Counted from the stretch's first letter, positions 26,225 through 36,564 are shown. The stretch: 64,000 nt of DNA from Bacillus sp. CGMCC 1.16541 (GCF_003184905.1 NZ_QFRU01000011.1:62001-126000); one strand, 5' to 3'. The notes: generated from the letters alone by a model not told the origin. A program made the numbers and translations.

Positions 26225-26552
26225 AAGCGCCCTCCATATCTATGTAAACATTCTCGTTAGTGAAAAGGTAACCGATTCAATAAGTCAAACTACATCATAT
26301 ACCATGTAAGGCAAGAAACGAATGAGTCCATTCTCTTAAAACCTCCGTACCACACATGGGTCAAAATCCTTTTGTCTTTCTTATTATTTTAACAGAAATA
26401 CACCGTTAGAAAATTTCATTTCCGTTTCAATTTCCTTCTGTTAGACCTTTGTTACCGGCTGTATTTATTTAATAATTAATGCCCAGCTCAAGGTTCCTAA
26501 GATTTCTAGGAACATCGAACGAACAGCTTCAAGTCTAGAAACCCATAAAAAA

Positions 26553-26593
26553 ACCTCTCTACACGATTCGTTTACAAATGATGTAGAGAGGGT
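26553..26593 (-). terminator. Strong minus-strand terminator
   Basis: ACCTCTCTACA pairs with TGTAGAGAGGGT (one G-U) and is followed on the minus strand by six T. It is the first terminator downstream of the AraC-type gene, about 290 bases past its stop. Confidence 0.85.
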
Positions 26594-26597
26594 GTCA

Positions 26598-26768
26598 TTA
26601 AGAAGATATTGTAGGATTCGAGTTTTCAATCGTTGGTGATTTCTTCAACCTTACCTTTCCATTAAGTGAGAAGTTCGTCCAAATACGTAACACTTTTTCA
26701 ACTCCATCATGGACATACCGACGTTCAAGCAAGAGTTGGAAATGGAACAACCATTTACTTATCCTTTC
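26598..26768 (-). pseudogene. Possible gene relic: 56 open codons without a start
   Basis: Between a TAG and a TAA the minus strand is open for 56 codons and reads as a protein-like, mixed-charge tail (LLLERRYVHDGVEKVLRIW, then NGKVRLKKSPTIENSNPTIS). A strong terminator follows directly, as at the end of a gene. It has no start codon and no ribosome site. It may be the 3' remnant of a lost gene or mobile element; no family was recognised, and a chance frame is possible. Confidence 0.3.
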
Positions 26769-26815
26769 CTATTAAAGATGAGAAGCCATCTTTCTAGACC
26801 GTTACACACCTATTC

Positions 26816-26855
26816 ATGCAACATTCGTTACTTTGATAACTAACCAATGTTGCAT
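26816..26855. repeat. Perfect 10-base inverted repeat
   Basis: ATGCAACATT and AATGTTGCAT enclose twenty bases holding a nested GTTA/TAAC. No T run follows, so it is not a standard terminator. It could be a processing site or a binding site. Confidence 0.45.
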
Positions 26856-26881
26856 ATTCATTTATAAAGAAGTACGTGCTT

Positions 26882-28129
26882 TTATACGAAAATAATCTCT
26901 TCCGTCCCACGATACTCCCTCGGTGATAACCCCACGTATTTCTTAAACGTACCGCTAAAATAATTTGGTGTGTTAAACCCTAATTCTTCCGCAATCCGTT
27001 CGATTGTATAATCCGTATGCCGTAACATCCACACTGCTCGCTGAAGACGAACAAACGTCACATACTCCACAAAATTCAAGCCTGTCTCTCTTTTAAAAAA
27101 GCGGCTAAAGTACGGAACGCTTAAGTTAATATGATCGGCTACTTGTTTAATCGCCAAATCTTCTGTACAGTGTTCAGAAATATAGTCAATACACATTTGA
27201 ATTTGTGTATCTTTTGGAATATCTTCATAATACCGAAAATCAATTCGCTTATAAGGTGGTGTACGTCTGGCTTTTCGAGCTTCTCGGTAAGAGTGATTCA
27301 AAGACAATGGCTCTCGGTAAACTGCTCCTACACCGATATATAAGTAAATGCCATACTGTTGCACTAATTCGTCGATAATACGTAAAATAATTTGTTCCCC
27401 TTCTTTCCAATGATTCAGCGAACCACATCCTTCAGGAACTTGTAACAGCATGAGAATGTGCTTTCGATAAGAAAGAAACGATAAATATTTGCCACACTGA
27501 TTAAAGCGCTTTCTAAATAATTCTTGAATAAGCATGGACGCTTGCCATCCCTCTTGCTGTTTTCGCTCTGGATCACGTACAAAACCTTGGACGAAACAAA
27601 CGACATTCGGTACCGCTTCACCTGGGAGAAACGAACGAGCTTGAATGAGCTCTTCTTCCATCGTGACATCTCCCCTTAATAAACGACGAAAAAAAGCTTC
27701 CTGAAACGGCAATGTATGATGATTTGAATCTTGATTTGGCCGCAGTTGTTCATAGATCTCACCATAGTTTAACAGCGCCTTTTGTTCACTAGCTAGTTCT
27801 CCAAGTGCTCGTTTTATATGTCGAAGAAACAAACTTCTTTTAACAGGTTTCACAGCTAAATAATCGAGTTTACACTCAACGGCTAAAGGTGCTGTCGCTA
27901 ACAAAGAAGCGTCTAACAATGTGATAATCTTACACTCTTTATACTTCTTACGCAGACGATACACGTGCACCCAATCAAACAACTTACGCACTTCGACAAT
28001 GATAATATGTATCTGCTTCTCATCTTCTCTCTCTCGTAACACACATAACTCTTGATATTCTGTTAACAACCAATCTGCTAACTGATTATGTTCTCTTTGA
28101 TCTTCTATCAACAAACTCACACCATACAC
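26882..28129 (-). CDS. AraC-type regulator with a degenerate receiver domain
   Basis: 415 residues. The first 115 have the receiver-domain pattern (hydrophobic strands, KPVKRSL with the conserved Lys94), but the phospho-acceptor position is Glu46 (IIIVEVRKL) and the early acidic pair is incomplete. It probably is not phosphorylated, and the Glu may mimic the active state (inference). The middle part is unassigned. The C-terminal 100 residues are a double helix-turn-helix: AIKQVADHINLSVPYFSRFF, then IAEELGFNTPNYFSGTFKK ending in GLSPREYR. It is divergent from the DUF485-SSS symporter operon, which is the obvious target. No partner kinase is adjacent. Confidence 0.85.
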   Translation of the reverse strand: MYGVSLLIEDQREHNQLADWLLTEYQELCVLREREDEKQIHIIIVEVRKLFDWVHVYRLRKKYKECKIITLLDASLLATAPLAVECKLDYLAVKPVKRSLFLRHIKRALGELASEQKALLNYGEIYEQLRPNQDSNHHTLPFQEAFFRRLLRGDVTMEEELIQARSFLPGEAVPNVVCFVQGFVRDPERKQQEGWQASMLIQELFRKRFNQCGKYLSFLSYRKHILMLLQVPEGCGSLNHWKEGEQIILRIIDELVQQYGIYLYIGVGAVYREPLSLNHSYREARKARRTPPYKRIDFRYYEDIPKDTQIQMCIDYISEHCTEDLAIKQVADHINLSVPYFSRFFKRETGLNFVEYVTFVRLQRAVWMLRHTDYTIERIAEELGFNTPNYFSGTFKKYVGLSPREYRGTEEIIFV

Positions 28130-28368
28130 CCTCGATCCCCCCTTGCCTAACTTTCAAGCTCCCCTAAAGCTTTTCCTATTCTTATTCCGTCTCCTAGAAG
28201 AGAAAGATACAAGAGTAGGTTAAATATTTATACATTTCTGATAATTTTCTGTAAGGTATCTCTTTCCATTATAACGTACAATCAATTTTATAGTATAGAG
28301 CTTAGCCGTAAGAAAGGAGGAATTAAGAGAAACGGCAACGCTTAAAGGGATACAAAGGGGGAAAATGA

Positions 28369-28734
28369 ATGGCTGCTGAATACAAAGAATATGAATATGT
28401 GGAATCAGGGACAATCGATGTGCGTGACCTAGAACCACTCGATTCCGAAACAAGTGAAATTATGAAAAGTGAATTTAGCACAGGTTTTAAGCTCACAATC
28501 TTCTATTATGTCTTTATCTTGACTATTCCTATCTTAAACTGGTTTGCAAGTGATTTTATGTTTTCAGATATGTGGGGAGGCATGACAATTACTTGGTTCT
28601 TTACGAGTATTGTGGCAATGGCCATGGCTTTTATCATCGCTTATATCCACACGTCACTCTATGAAAAGCGCTTAAAAAAATACCAAAGCCAAACGGAACT
28701 TTCTTCACCTCCGCAGGAAAGGAGCATTAACTAA
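28369..28734 (+). CDS. DUF485 membrane protein, partner of the symporter
   Basis: 121 residues: an acidic N-terminus, two membrane helices (about 43-62 and 74-95) and a charged tail. This is the DUF485 layout, whose genes nearly always come directly before acetate-type SSS symporters (ywcB-ywcA in B. subtilis, yjcH-actP in E. coli). It may help assembly or activity of the carrier. AAAGGGGG precedes the ATG. Its TAA overlaps the ATG of the next gene (TAATG), so the two are translationally coupled. Confidence 0.88.
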   Translation: MAAEYKEYEYVESGTIDVRDLEPLDSETSEIMKSEFSTGFKLTIFYYVFILTIPILNWFASDFMFSDMWGGMTITWFFTSIVAMAMAFIIAYIHTSLYEKRLKKYQSQTELSSPPQERSIN

Positions 28735-30302
28735 TGTTAGAAACGCTACTTGAACCAAAAATGCTACTAACGATTTTATTAATGGGAACAATCGTTTATA
28801 TTACGTATTTAACAAAGCGAAATACAACTGCTTCTGACTATTTCGTAGGTGGTCGTAGCTTCGGTTGGTTTACGAACGGTTCAGCAATTGGCGGGGATTA
28901 TTTAAGTGCTGCTACTTTCCTAGGTATTGCAGGTTTGACGTATCAACTCGGATACGATGGCGCTTATTACGCATTCTGTTTCTCAATCGGTTTAACATTA
29001 CTTGCGATTTTCGTGGCGGGTCCACTTCGTCGATTTGGCGCTTACACAGTAGCCGACTTCCTCGCTTATCGCTTCCATAGTAAACGTGCTCGACTTGCAG
29101 CGGTTGCCGTTGTATTAGCGATCTCTGGTTTCTATGCAGCACCACAGCTTCTAGGAGCTGCACAGATCTTAAGCATGTTCTTTGGAACAAGCTATGAATT
29201 CGGAATTATCTTTACATGTTCAGTTATGATTTTCTATGTTGGTGTTGGTGGGATGAAAGGAACAACTCTCAACCAAGCACTTGAATTATGGATTCGTCTT
29301 GGTGCATTCGTTCTGATGGTAGGAGCTGCAATTTATGGTGGCCTACACTATCAAGAGATCTTAGCATCAATTAATGAATTCAAAGGTGTGATCACGGGTA
29401 CAGGTCAGTACGCAGCAGATGGAAAAGATGTAGCATTTGACGGTGACACATGGACAGGTACAGGGAACTACTTCCCATCGTTTTGGCAAACTATTTCGAT
29501 GACAATCGGTCTTTCATTAGGAACGATTGGTCTTCCACACATCCTTCTTCGTTTCTACACAAATCCAAGCGCAAAAGCAGCTCGTAAGTCAGCTCTTATG
29601 GCGATTGGAATTGCAAGCGTTTTCTTTTTATTCGCAGTATACCTTGGTGTAGTAGGTCGCTCTATCTTCTTAAGCGGAACAGCTGAAGGTGCTGTTATGA
29701 AAGATTTAGTTTCAGGTGGTAACAACATGGTTGTTCCTTCTACTGCGCAAGCTTTAGGTGGAGAATGGTTACTAGGTCTTGTTATCGCAGGTGCTTTCGC
29801 AGCTGTATTCTCAAACCTTTCAGGACTATTCATTGCAAGCTCTGGTGCTTTAGCACATGATTTATATGCAACGTTCTTACGTAAAAACATTACTGAAAAA
29901 GAACGTGTTGTCGCTGGAAAAATAGCAATCGTTATACTAGGTGTTTTATACGGCGTTCTTGGTCTAATGGTAAAAGAAGCTTCAATCGGTCATTTAGTGG
30001 CACTTGCCTTTACCGTAGCAGCAAGTACGTTTACACCAATCTTTATTTTAGGTATTTGGTGGAGAGGCATGACAGAAAAAGGAGCTATTGCCGGATTGGT
30101 CATCGGTCTACTTAGCTCAATGTACATGATTTTCTTACCTACGACGTTACCTGAATTTCTACAGTTTAGAGTACCAGGTTTAATCACGGTACCAATTGGA
30201 TTCTTATCTGTTTACATCGTATCGAAACTTGATCGTCAAGTACCTGCTGATGTAAATGAATTCATGAAAAAAGTTCACTCAAAAGAATCAGAAGTGGCTT
30301 AA
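28734..30302 (+). CDS. Sodium:solute symporter, acetate/monocarboxylate type
   Basis: 522 residues, about thirteen membrane helices, of the SSS family near ActP and YwcA. Features: ASDYFVGGRSFGWFTNGSA (about 33-51), GDYLSAATFLG (about 54-64), and LPHILLRFYTNPSAKAARKS, in which LPHILLRF is typical of the acetate branch. Such carriers import acetate, propionate or similar acids with Na+. It is coupled to the DUF485 gene and divergent from an AraC regulator; the effector sensed is unknown. AGGAAAGGAG precedes the ATG. A strong terminator follows. Confidence 0.88.
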   Translation: MLETLLEPKMLLTILLMGTIVYITYLTKRNTTASDYFVGGRSFGWFTNGSAIGGDYLSAATFLGIAGLTYQLGYDGAYYAFCFSIGLTLLAIFVAGPLRRFGAYTVADFLAYRFHSKRARLAAVAVVLAISGFYAAPQLLGAAQILSMFFGTSYEFGIIFTCSVMIFYVGVGGMKGTTLNQALELWIRLGAFVLMVGAAIYGGLHYQEILASINEFKGVITGTGQYAADGKDVAFDGDTWTGTGNYFPSFWQTISMTIGLSLGTIGLPHILLRFYTNPSAKAARKSALMAIGIASVFFLFAVYLGVVGRSIFLSGTAEGAVMKDLVSGGNNMVVPSTAQALGGEWLLGLVIAGAFAAVFSNLSGLFIASSGALAHDLYATFLRKNITEKERVVAGKIAIVILGVLYGVLGLMVKEASIGHLVALAFTVAASTFTPIFILGIWWRGMTEKGAIAGLVIGLLSSMYMIFLPTTLPEFLQFRVPGLITVPIGFLSVYIVSKLDRQVPADVNEFMKKVHSKESEVA

Positions 30303-30315
30303 TACCCTGTAATAC

Positions 30316-30362
30316 AAAAACCTCTGCATACCGTCCAACGGATGAGATGCAGAGGTTTTTTC
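30316..30362. terminator. Terminator after the SSS symporter gene
   Basis: AAAACCTCTGCAT pairs exactly with ATGCAGAGGTTTT, followed by T residues. Confidence 0.9.
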
Positions 30363-30376
30363 TCTTACTTTATACC

Positions 30377-30607
30377 CTAGTCTTCATCTTTCACATCAAT
30401 ATCGTCCGGAATGGGCTCACTTAAGATTTCTTCAATGAGCTTTCGATACTTCTCTACTTGCTCTAAATGCGTGTTGAACTGCTCTTTGTTAACTAAATAT
30501 TGATCTCCGTCATGCACTGCGCGAATTTTTTTCTGTTGAATCAATGTTTCAAGATAAGATTCTGGTAAAGATAGATATTCTGCAAGTTCCGTAATCGTTA
30601 CGTACAT
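30377..30607 (-). CDS. Small excisionase-type helix-turn-helix protein
   Basis: 76 residues. The N-terminal 50 match the MerR/excisionase-like winged helix (ITELAEYLSLPESYLETLIQ, then KKIRAVHDGDQYLVNKEQF). The tail is acidic. Despite the family name there are no phage genes or att-like repeats nearby, so it is more likely a small regulator or accessory protein. AAAGGG lies eleven bases ahead of the ATG. It follows rlmCD by 26 bases on the same strand and may share its transcript. Targets are unknown. Confidence 0.78.
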   Translation of the reverse strand: MYVTITELAEYLSLPESYLETLIQQKKIRAVHDGDQYLVNKEQFNTHLEQVEKYRKLIEEILSEPIPDDIDVKDED

Positions 30608-30633
30608 CTAGATCAACCCTTTCTACCAGAATC

Positions 30634-32016
30634 TTATTCACTATCTTTTAGCACTAACTTTGCGATCGCTTCACAATGCGTCGTATGAGGGAACATATCA
30701 ACAGGTTGAATTTCAACCGTCTTATAGCCCCCTTCTTCTAACACTTTTAAGTCGCGAGCTAATGTTGCTGGTCCACAAGATACGTACACAACACGCTTTG
30801 GTTTCATCTCAATAATCGTGTTTAAAAGTGCTTCATCACAGCCTTTACGTGGTGGGTCCACGACCATCACATCTGCTGTAATCCCTTCTTTATACCAGTT
30901 TGGAATGACGACTTCTGCTTCCCCTACGGCAAACTCAGCATTTTCAATCCCATTTAACACTGCATTACGCTTTGCATCTTCAATCGCTTCTGGCACAATT
31001 TCTACACCGTACACTTTCTTCGCCTGCTGCGCTAAGAACAATGAAATTGTCCCTATGCCACAATACGCATCAATAACGGTTTCTTCACCTGTTAAATTTG
31101 CGTATTCGAGTGCTTTGTCATAAAGCACTTTCGTTTGTTCAGGATTCACTTGATAAAATGATTTAGCCGAAATCGCAAATTTTACATCGCCAATATAATC
31201 ATAAATATATTCTTCGCCCCAGATAACATTCGTTTCATCTCCTAAAATGACGTTTGTCTTCTTAGGGTTAATGTTATGAACAATCGACTTAATAGCCGGG
31301 ATTGCGGTTGTGATTTCTTCAATCAATTGATTTTTATGCGGAAGCTCCGCTGTTCTTGTCACAACGACAACCATAATTTCACCAGTCACAAGTCCGTAAC
31401 GAGCCATAATATGACGAACAGCCCCACGGTGTTTCGCCTCGTCATAGGCACGTACGCCATACTTTTCAAGTATGCCCTTTACTTCTTGTACGACTTTGTC
31501 ATTCTCAGCTTGTTGAATGAGACATTCATTCATATCGATAATGTCATGACTACGTTGTTGGTAAAAACCAGCTACAAGCCCACCCTCACGCTCTGCAACA
31601 GGGACTTGCGCTTTATTACGATAACGCCAAGGATCCTCCATCCCTAACACAGGATGAACAAGTACGTCTTTGAGCTGACCGATGCGTGTCATCACTTCTT
31701 TCATTTGCTTTTGCTTAAATAAAAGCTGACCTTCATAGTTCATATGCTGAAGCTGACAGCCACCACATTGCTTATAAACAGGACAAGGCGCTTCTACACG
31801 ATATGGGCTATCTTCTATTCGTTCGATTAAACGGGCAAATCCATATCCTTTTTTGACTTTCATGACTTTTACTTTCGCTTTTTCACCTGGTAGTGCATTT
31901 TGAATAAACAAAGGAAATCCATCTACTTTAGCGACACCAGCACCGTCATGCGTTAAATCTTCAATATATACATCAATAAACTCATTTTTTTCTACAGGTG
32001 GTTGATTTATCTTCAT
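30634..32016 (-). CDS. rlmCD: 23S rRNA (uracil-C5)-methyltransferase RlmCD
   Basis: 460 residues. An N-terminal TRAM domain (about 8-68) is followed by the iron-sulfur cysteines C78, C84 and C87 ([14 protein letters not shown]) with a further Cys in DMNECL, then a SAM-dependent methyltransferase with [12 protein letters not shown] and the catalytic [12 protein letters not shown]. In Bacillus one enzyme (YefA) methylates both U747 and U1939 of 23S rRNA, work done by two enzymes in E. coli. The position beside dagK and gatCAB agrees with B. subtilis yefA. AAGGATG precedes the ATG. Confidence 0.92.
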   Translation of the reverse strand: MKINQPPVEKNEFIDVYIEDLTHDGAGVAKVDGFPLFIQNALPGEKAKVKVMKVKKGYGFARLIERIEDSPYRVEAPCPVYKQCGGCQLQHMNYEGQLLFKQKQMKEVMTRIGQLKDVLVHPVLGMEDPWRYRNKAQVPVAEREGGLVAGFYQQRSHDIIDMNECLIQQAENDKVVQEVKGILEKYGVRAYDEAKHRGAVRHIMARYGLVTGEIMVVVVTRTAELPHKNQLIEEITTAIPAIKSIVHNINPKKTNVILGDETNVIWGEEYIYDYIGDVKFAISAKSFYQVNPEQTKVLYDKALEYANLTGEETVIDAYCGIGTISLFLAQQAKKVYGVEIVPEAIEDAKRNAVLNGIENAEFAVGEAEVVIPNWYKEGITADVMVVDPPRKGCDEALLNTIIEMKPKRVVYVSCGPATLARDLKVLEEGGYKTVEIQPVDMFPHTTHCEAIAKLVLKDSE

Positions 32017-32094
32017 TTCATTACATCCTTTTTTTAAACATGGTGAACTGATTGTACCATATTGTGATCTTCCTTCAAAAACATCACATAAAAA

Positions 32095-32114
32095 AGACCG
32101 CGATTAGGCGATCT
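32095..32114 (-). terminator. Short terminator overlapping the dagK stop codon
   Basis: On the minus strand AGATCGC pairs with GCGGTCT (one G-U) around a six-base loop that contains the stop codon, followed by six T. Confidence 0.65.
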
Positions 32115-33036
32115 CATTTTTCTCCATTAATTCGGCTGTTTCTTTTGGTACAAAAATCTCCACATGTCGATATAAATTGACAAATTCCCCAGGCAATAAC
32201 CCGCCAAACTCGCCATCTAAATTCAACTGCATTTTCTCTTTCGTATTTACCTTCACTCGATTTGCCTTCGTATAGATGATATGTGGATCGTTGATATGCT
32301 CACCACGAAGAGCGAGTGTCGCAATACGAATAAAGTCAGCTAAGTTAGCTTTCTTTAAAATAATTAAATCAAACATTCCATCATCAAGTGATGAATCTGG
32401 TGCTAGCTTTTCAAAGCCACCGACTGAATTGGTAAGGGAAACTAAAAACAACATAATTTCACCATCAAAAAACTTTCCATCGTATTCAATTTCAACAGAA
32501 GTTGGTTTAATAGAAGGTAAGATTTCCATCCCTTTTAAATAATAAGCGAGTTGACCTAACATGGTTTTTAACTTACTCGGCACTTCATATGTTAACTCCG
32601 TTAGGCGGCCGCCACCTGCGATGTTAATAAAATAATGAGTATTGCCATCATTCGTTACACAACCTAAATCAATTGGTTTCGTAATACCGCCGACAATCAC
32701 ATCACACGCCGCGTCAATTGTACGTGGTACATTAATGGCACGAGCAAAATCATTCGTCGTACCAACCGGGATAATTCCAAGCTTCGGACGGTAGTCTTGT
32801 CCAGCAATTCCATTAATTACTTCATTGATGGTACCGTCTCCACCAGCTGCGATTACAACATCAAATCGGCGCTCAACGGCGGCTTTAGCCGCCTCAGTTG
32901 CATCTCCAGCACACGTTGTAGCGTGACAAGAGGTTTCATAACCGGCTTTCTCTAGCTTCTGTAAAACTTCTGGCAAATGCTTTTTAAATAACTCACGACC
33001 AGACGTCGGATTATAAATAATTCTTGCTCTTTTCAT
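32104..33036 (-). CDS. dagK: Diacylglycerol kinase DagK
   Basis: 310 residues of the DagK (YerQ) family. It phosphorylates diacylglycerol to phosphatidic acid at the membrane, recycling diacylglycerol released during lipoteichoic acid synthesis. The start MKRARIIYNPTSGRE, the nucleotide-binding AAGGDGTINEVINGIA (about 63-78) and PVGTTNDFARA are characteristic. Three ATG codons stand close together; the one at 33036 (GATGATGACG between AGG and ATG) matches the family's N-terminus and has the best-spaced ribosome site. It lies between gatB and rlmCD as in B. subtilis. A small terminator overlaps its stop. Confidence 0.92.
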   Translation of the reverse strand: MKRARIIYNPTSGRELFKKHLPEVLQKLEKAGYETSCHATTCAGDATEAAKAAVERRFDVVIAAGGDGTINEVINGIAGQDYRPKLGIIPVGTTNDFARAINVPRTIDAACDVIVGGITKPIDLGCVTNDGNTHYFINIAGGGRLTELTYEVPSKLKTMLGQLAYYLKGMEILPSIKPTSVEIEYDGKFFDGEIMLFLVSLTNSVGGFEKLAPDSSLDDGMFDLIILKKANLADFIRIATLALRGEHINDPHIIYTKANRVKVNTKEKMQLNLDGEFGGLLPGEFVNLYRHVEIFVPKETAELMEKNEIA

Positions 33037-33045
33037 CGTCATCAT

Positions 33046-33354
33046 CCTAATAATGATAATTTTTCACTAGTTGTTAGTATCGTATACTCTATGTTGTTTC
33101 AAACCTATTTATTAATTCTTTTTTTTAGAATAGCAATACCCTCTCCAAACCGAAGTAAGCACGACTTAAAGAGGGCTAACAAAAACATATTATAAAGAAA
33201 ACAACACAAATATACAATCATCCATCTATGATGTCACACCTAAAATTTAAAACTTAATCGTTTCGTCATCATCTTGTTACGAATTAGCAAAGAAAATTCT
33301 TCCAATATCATATCGTAAAAAGTACCCTCTTATCATAAAGAGGGCACTCGTTCA
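33046..33354. other. 309-base gap between dagK and gatB
   Basis: It holds the gatB terminator (33322-33346) and a second inverted repeat with CCCTCT (33139-33144) and AGAGGG (33170-33175) but without a T run. The promoter of dagK must lie here; no clear hexamers were picked out. B. subtilis has additional genes (yerO, swrC) between gatB and dagK that are absent here. Confidence 0.55.
33317..33346 (-). terminator. Terminator of the gatCAB operon
   Basis: On the minus strand GCCCTCTT pairs with AAGAGGGT around TATGAT, with a run of T after it. Confidence 0.85.
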
Positions 33355-34785
33355 TTAACGTTGTTTAATTTCCTCAAGTAAAATCTTGTTTACCATCGGT
33401 GGGTTTGCTTGACCTTTTGACGCCTTCATAATTTGACCAACTAAGAAGCCAATTGCACGGTCTTTCCCATTTTTAAAGTCTTCAATTGATTGAGGGTTCG
33501 CATCAAGCGCATCTGTTACAAACTTACGTAATGTCGCTTCATCAGAGATTTGAACAAGACCTTTGTCTTTGACAATCTTCTCTGCGTCTCCACCTTTTTC
33601 AATTAATTCTTTAAATACTTTCTTCGCAATCTTCGAAGAAATGGTACCCGCTTCAATTAACTTAATCATGCCGGCTAAGCCTTCTGGTGTTAACGCAACA
33701 TCTTCAAGCTCTTTCTGCTCTGCGTTTAAGTAAGCTGATACTTCACCCATTAACCAGTTCGATGCTAATTTCACATCAGCGCCTTTTGCAATCGTCGCTT
33801 CAAAGAAATCTGACATTTCTTTTGTCAGTGTTAGTACCATCGCATCGTACGCTGGTAAACCTAATTCTTCTACATAGCGCTTTTTACGAGCATCTGGAAG
33901 CTCAGGAATTTCAGCACGGATACGCTCTTTCCACTCGCTATCAATGTGTAATGCAAGTAAATCTGGCTCTGGGAAGTAACGATAATCATCAGATCCTTCT
34001 TTTACACGCATTAAGATTGTGTTCCCTGTTGACTCATCAAAACGGCGTGTTTCTTGTAGAATTTCTCCACCTGAAAGAAGAACTTGTGCTTGTCTTTTTT
34101 CTTCGTGCTCTAAACCACGACGTACAAAGTTAAATGAGTTTAAGTTCTTTAATTCCGCTTTTGTACCGAATTTCTCTTGACCATATGGACGTAAAGAAAT
34201 ATTCGCATCACAACGTAAAGAACCTTCTTCCATCTTACAATCTGATACGCCTGTATATTGAATGATTGATTTTAATTTCTCTAAGTACGCATACGCTTCT
34301 TCAGGAGAACGCATATCTGCTTCAGATACAATCTCAATAAGAGGTGTTCCCTGACGGTTAAAGTCAACTAATGAGTAGCCGTCACCTGTATGCGTTAATT
34401 TACCTGCATCTTCTTCTAAATGCAGGCGGTTAATTCTGATACGTTTTGTTTTACCATTTACTTCAACTTCGATCCAACCGTTCTCTCCAATTGGTTTATC
34501 AAATTGAGAGATTTGATAGGCTTTTGGATTATCTGGATAAAAATAGTTTTTACGGTCAAACTTTGTATCTGTTGCGATTTCACAATTTAATGCCATTGCC
34601 GCCTTCATCGCAAACTCAACCGCTTGTTTGTTTAGGACAGGAAGAACTCCTGGATAACCTAAATCAATGACGCTTGTATTTGTATTTGGATTTGCTCCGA
34701 ATGCATTCGGACTAGCAGAGAAAATTTTTGATTGTGTCTTCAGTTCCACGTGCACCTCAAGACCAATAATCGTTTCAAAGTTCAT
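33355..34785 (-). CDS. gatB: Asp-tRNA(Asn)/Glu-tRNA(Gln) amidotransferase subunit B
   Basis: 476 residues, full length. GatB recognises mischarged Glu-tRNA(Gln) or Asp-tRNA(Asn) and activates the acyl group with ATP before ammonia transfer from GatA. The N-terminus [39 protein letters not shown] and [16 protein letters not shown] are family signatures. The C-terminal YqeY-like tail (about 330-476) binds tRNA. Last gene of gatC-gatA-gatB; 14 bases separate it from gatA. GGGGTGAG precedes the ATG. Confidence 0.97.
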   Translation of the reverse strand: MNFETIIGLEVHVELKTQSKIFSASPNAFGANPNTNTSVIDLGYPGVLPVLNKQAVEFAMKAAMALNCEIATDTKFDRKNYFYPDNPKAYQISQFDKPIGENGWIEVEVNGKTKRIRINRLHLEEDAGKLTHTGDGYSLVDFNRQGTPLIEIVSEADMRSPEEAYAYLEKLKSIIQYTGVSDCKMEEGSLRCDANISLRPYGQEKFGTKAELKNLNSFNFVRRGLEHEEKRQAQVLLSGGEILQETRRFDESTGNTILMRVKEGSDDYRYFPEPDLLALHIDSEWKERIRAEIPELPDARKKRYVEELGLPAYDAMVLTLTKEMSDFFEATIAKGADVKLASNWLMGEVSAYLNAEQKELEDVALTPEGLAGMIKLIEAGTISSKIAKKVFKELIEKGGDAEKIVKDKGLVQISDEATLRKFVTDALDANPQSIEDFKNGKDRAIGFLVGQIMKASKGQANPPMVNKILLEEIKQR

Positions 34786-34799
34786 TTTTATCTCACCCC

Positions 34800-36257
34800 T
34801 TACAGTGCTGGTTTCGCTTTATGATGCTCAGTTGCTTGTTCAAATGCATGAGCAACACGATAAATTGTACTTTCATCAAAGTGCTTCCCGATGATTTGTA
34901 GACCTAATGGTAATCCGTTTGATAACCCACAAGGTACAGAGATACCTGGTACACCAGCAAGGTTGACAGGGATTGTTAAAATATCATTTGCATACATCGT
35001 TAATGGATCTTTCGTATTCTCACCAATCTTGAACGCTGGTGTTGGTGTTGTTGGTCCAATAATGACATCATATTTTTCAAATACGTCTTCAAAGTCTTTC
35101 TTAATTAGCGTACGTACTTGTTGTGCTTTTTTATAGTAAGCATCGTAGTAACCAGAGCTTAATGAGAACGTACCAAGCATAATACGGCGTTTCACTTCAT
35201 CTCCGAAGCCTTCGCTACGTGTTTGTTTGTACATCTCAATTAAGTTTTCAGCGTTGTCCGTACGGTAACCGTAACGTACACCATCAAAACGCGAAAGGTT
35301 TGCAGATGCTTCTGAAGAAGATAGTAAGTAATAAGTAGCAAGTGCATACTTAGAGTGTGGAAGAGATACTTCTTCCCAAGTTGCGCCTAAGCCTTCTAAC
35401 ACTTTTAATGCATCTAATACTGATTGACGTACTTCCTCGTCTACACCTTCGCCTAGATACTCTTTAGGAACCCCAATTTTTAATCCTTTTACATCGCCTG
35501 TTAATGCAGAAACGTAATCTGGCACCTCTACGTTTGCTGATGTTGAATCCATTTCGTCTAACCCAGCAATCGTTTGAAGTAAATACGCATTATCTTCAAC
35601 AGAGCGTGTAATCGGTCCAATTTGGTCTAAAGAAGAAGCGAATGCAACTAAACCAAAACGTGATACACGGCCATATGTAGGTTTTAATCCCACAACTCCA
35701 CAATAAGCAGCTGGTTGACGAATCGAACCACCTGTATCTGAACCTAATGAGAATGGCACTTCACCTGCTGCAACAGCCGCTGCTGAACCACCACTAGACC
35801 CACCTGGCACATGATCAAGATTCCATGGATTGCGCGTTAACTGTAAACCTGAGTTTTCAGTGGAAGACCCCATCGCAAATTCATCCATATTTAATTTACC
35901 AATTGTGATTGCTTCAGCATTTTGAAGCTTTTTCACAACAGTCGCATCATAAATTGGATCAAAGTTTGCTAGAATTTTACTTGAGCATGTTGTTGTTAAG
36001 TCTTTTGTTACGATGTTATCTTTCACACCAATTGGCATCCCGAATAATAAGCCAAACTCATCTTTCGATTGTAACGCTTCATCTAATTCTTTTGCGTAAG
36101 CGCGCGCTTTATCTTCGTTTAGTGCTAAAAATGCGCCTACTTTATCATCTACCTCGTTAATACGCTTGTACGACTCATCTACTAGGTCTTGTACGCGAAC
36201 TTCTTTACTATGTAAAAGCTTATGCAGCTCAGAAATTTTACGATCAAATAATGACAT
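34800..36257 (-). CDS. gatA: Asp-tRNA(Asn)/Glu-tRNA(Gln) amidotransferase subunit A
   Basis: 485 residues of the amidase-signature family. It releases ammonia from glutamine and passes it to GatB. The Ser-cisSer-Lys triad region is visible: the Lys in GVKDNI (about 78), and the glycine/serine-rich [15 protein letters not shown] followed by [13 protein letters not shown], which holds the two serines. GGAAGGAGG precedes the ATG. The organism uses the indirect route for Gln-tRNA, as usual in Bacillaceae. It sits 16 bases after gatC. Confidence 0.97.
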   Translation of the reverse strand: MSLFDRKISELHKLLHSKEVRVQDLVDESYKRINEVDDKVGAFLALNEDKARAYAKELDEALQSKDEFGLLFGMPIGVKDNIVTKDLTTTCSSKILANFDPIYDATVVKKLQNAEAITIGKLNMDEFAMGSSTENSGLQLTRNPWNLDHVPGGSSGGSAAAVAAGEVPFSLGSDTGGSIRQPAAYCGVVGLKPTYGRVSRFGLVAFASSLDQIGPITRSVEDNAYLLQTIAGLDEMDSTSANVEVPDYVSALTGDVKGLKIGVPKEYLGEGVDEEVRQSVLDALKVLEGLGATWEEVSLPHSKYALATYYLLSSSEASANLSRFDGVRYGYRTDNAENLIEMYKQTRSEGFGDEVKRRIMLGTFSLSSGYYDAYYKKAQQVRTLIKKDFEDVFEKYDVIIGPTTPTPAFKIGENTKDPLTMYANDILTIPVNLAGVPGISVPCGLSNGLPLGLQIIGKHFDESTIYRVAHAFEQATEHHKAKPAL

Positions 36258-36273
36258 CGTAAAGCCTCCTTCC

Positions 36274-36564
36274 TTACTCTAAAATGGATGGTACACGAAC
36301 GTAACCATCTTTGTGATCTGGTGCGTTCTTTGTTACTTCTTCGATTGTAAGACCTTTACCAGGCTTGTCTTCACGCATAATATTCTTCATATCTAATACG
36401 TGTGATGTTGGTTTTACATTCGATGTATCTAATTCATCTAATTGTTCAGCGTATGTAATGATTGCATCTAATTGCTTCGCAAACATTTGAGCTTCTTCTT
36501 CTGTTACCGCTAATCTTGCTAAATGTGCAACGTGTTTTACTTGATCAACAGAAATTCTTGACAT
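36274..36564 (-). CDS. gatC: Asp-tRNA(Asn)/Glu-tRNA(Gln) amidotransferase subunit C
   Basis: 96 residues. GatC wraps around the GatA-GatB interface and stabilises the complex. [17 protein letters not shown] (about 9-25), [12 protein letters not shown] and the LREDKPG-like stretch MREDKPGKG are family marks. GGAGGTG precedes the ATG. First gene of the operon; a terminator-like hairpin and a transporter-gene relic lie directly upstream. Confidence 0.95.
   Translation of the reverse strand: MSRISVDQVKHVAHLARLAVTEEEAQMFAKQLDAIITYAEQLDELDTSNVKPTSHVLDMKNIMREDKPGKGLTIEEVTKNAPDHKDGYVRVPSILE

Larger units (their letters stand above)
26225..26881. other. 657-base gap between the TPR-dynamin and AraC-type genes
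   Basis: No intact gene was found. Seen here: a perfect 7-base hairpin GTTCCTA/TAGGAAC (26493-26513), a strong minus-strand terminator (26553-26593), an open frame without a start (26598-26768) and a 10-base perfect inverted repeat (26816-26855). The left 260 bases show nothing recognisable. Confidence 0.6.

Noticed and set aside
30377-30607. Excisionase-type protein as sign of a prophage or integrated element
   Set aside because: No integrase, att-like repeats or phage genes nearby; small HTH proteins with this fold are common in chromosomes.
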